64,000 nt of DNA from [Phialemoniopsis] sp. UDSM-2020 (taxonomy: Eukaryota > Ascomycota > Sordariomycetes > Thyridiales > Thyridiaceae), in assembly GCA_018873225.1 (NCBI GenBank), contig JAEILZ010000005.1, forward strand, positions 372,001 through 436,000. The letters run 5' to 3'. Shown here piece after piece: positions 63,583-64,000 of this stretch. Every line of letters begins with the position of its first letter. Within the stretch, counting starts at the first letter, position 1. Under the pieces are notes generated by a model that was not told the DNA's origin, ran no database searches, and saw only the letters and a list, made by a program, of their open reading frames with translations. The position numbers and the translations under genes are program-made.

Positions 63583-64000
63583 ATGTCAGGCCCATCGAAG
63601 AGACTCGCCCTCCTGGGCTCGCAGATCAACAGCGGCACCCCCGCGATCGCCTCCGAAGGGCGGGGGCGCCGCTACGTCGTCCTCGGCGCCGGCGTCGTCG
63701 GCCTCTCCACCGCTCTCGAGCTCAAGCGCCGCCTGCCCGCCGCCGACGTGCTCGTCGTGGCAAAGTACTTCCCCGGCGACCGCTCCGTCGACTACTGCTC
63801 CCCCTGGGCGGGCGCGAACTGGCTTTCCGTCGCGACCGACAATGGGCCCCAGGAGAGCTGGGACGCCGAGACGTACCGGCGGTTCGAGCACATCGCTGAC
63901 TCGACTCCGGAGGCCGGCGTGCAGCGTATGGACATACGCGCCTTTTTTGACCGGCCGCGCGAGGACGCGGGTGTCGTGAGTCCCGCGACCGGGAAGATCT
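63583..64000 (+). CDS. D-amino-acid oxidase, N-terminal part, cut by window end
   Basis: Open frame from ATG 63583 to the last base. The FAD-binding Rossmann motif VVLGAGVVGLSTALEL lies at about residues 32-47, and YCSPWAGANWLSVA, a DAO signature, follows. Full-length enzymes have ~350-370 residues; 139 are visible. These flavoenzymes oxidise D-amino acids to 2-oxoacids, ammonia and H2O2, usually in peroxisomes. A CGGAA-N6-TTCCG inverted repeat is 19 bp upstream of the ATG. Confidence 0.85.
   Translation, partial: MSGPSKRLALLGSQINSGTPAIASEGRGRRYVVLGAGVVGLSTALELKRRLPAADVLVVAKYFPGDRSVDYCSPWAGANWLSVATDNGPQESWDAETYRRFEHIADSTPEAGVQRMDIRAFFDRPREDAGVVSPATGKI

Noticed and set aside
1..64000. tRNA, rRNA, CRISPR or intact transposon
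   Set aside because: I scanned for T-arm patterns such as GGTTCGA, regular spacers and transposase-like ORFs and found none; tRNAscan-SE and RepeatMasker would be decisive.

Overview
The window looks like chromosomal DNA of a filamentous ascomycete (Pezizomycotina, probably Sordariomycetes). The genes are GC-rich with short introns (about 50-115 nt, GTRNGT donors, YAG acceptors). Zn2Cys6 and C2H2 regulators are numerous, and an HMG-CoA reductase, GH3 and CE5 wall-degrading enzymes and a GPI-type secreted protein are present. I placed splice sites by eye, using reading phase and family motifs. No rRNA, tRNA, CRISPR array or intact transposon was seen.

Layout. 1-13.2 kb: a MARVEL-type membrane protein, a Zn2Cys6 regulator, a GNA1-type glucosamine-6-phosphate acetyltransferase, then an MFS sugar transporter divergent from a leaderless, bacterial-looking GH20 hexosaminidase (a possible amino-sugar module), and a flavin monooxygenase. 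14.9-31.5 kb: the most interesting region. A Zn2Cys6 regulator is followed by UbiX (PAD1-type) and UbiD (FDC-type) from one shared promoter, a cytochrome-b5/FMN 2-hydroxyacid dehydrogenase, an aldehyde dehydrogenase, a ThDP-dependent 2-oxoacid decarboxylase, an SDR and a 14-TM efflux pump. Dehydrogenase, decarboxylase and aldehyde dehydrogenase are the three steps of the bacterial mandelate pathway (2-hydroxyacid to 2-oxoacid to aldehyde to acid). Most intergenic regions here carry TTCCGA/TCGGAA half-sites, often as inverted pairs, which suggests one shared regulator.

32.4-50.3 kb: nicotinamidase-like hydrolase, HMG-CoA reductase, secreted GH3 beta-xylosidase, NmrA-like protein, questin-oxidase-like enzyme, dienelactone hydrolase and a C2H2/fungal_trans regulator. 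50.8-54.6 kb: class II aldolase, a compact Zn2Cys6 regulator and, divergent from it, a cytosolic homologue of bacterial TAXI-type TRAP solute-binding proteins. 55-64 kb: CE5 esterase with a GPI tail, TesB-type thioesterase, a secreted CVNH lectin-like protein, another Zn2Cys6 regulator flanked by two diverged copies of a ~120-bp repeat, and the start of a D-amino-acid oxidase cut by the window end.
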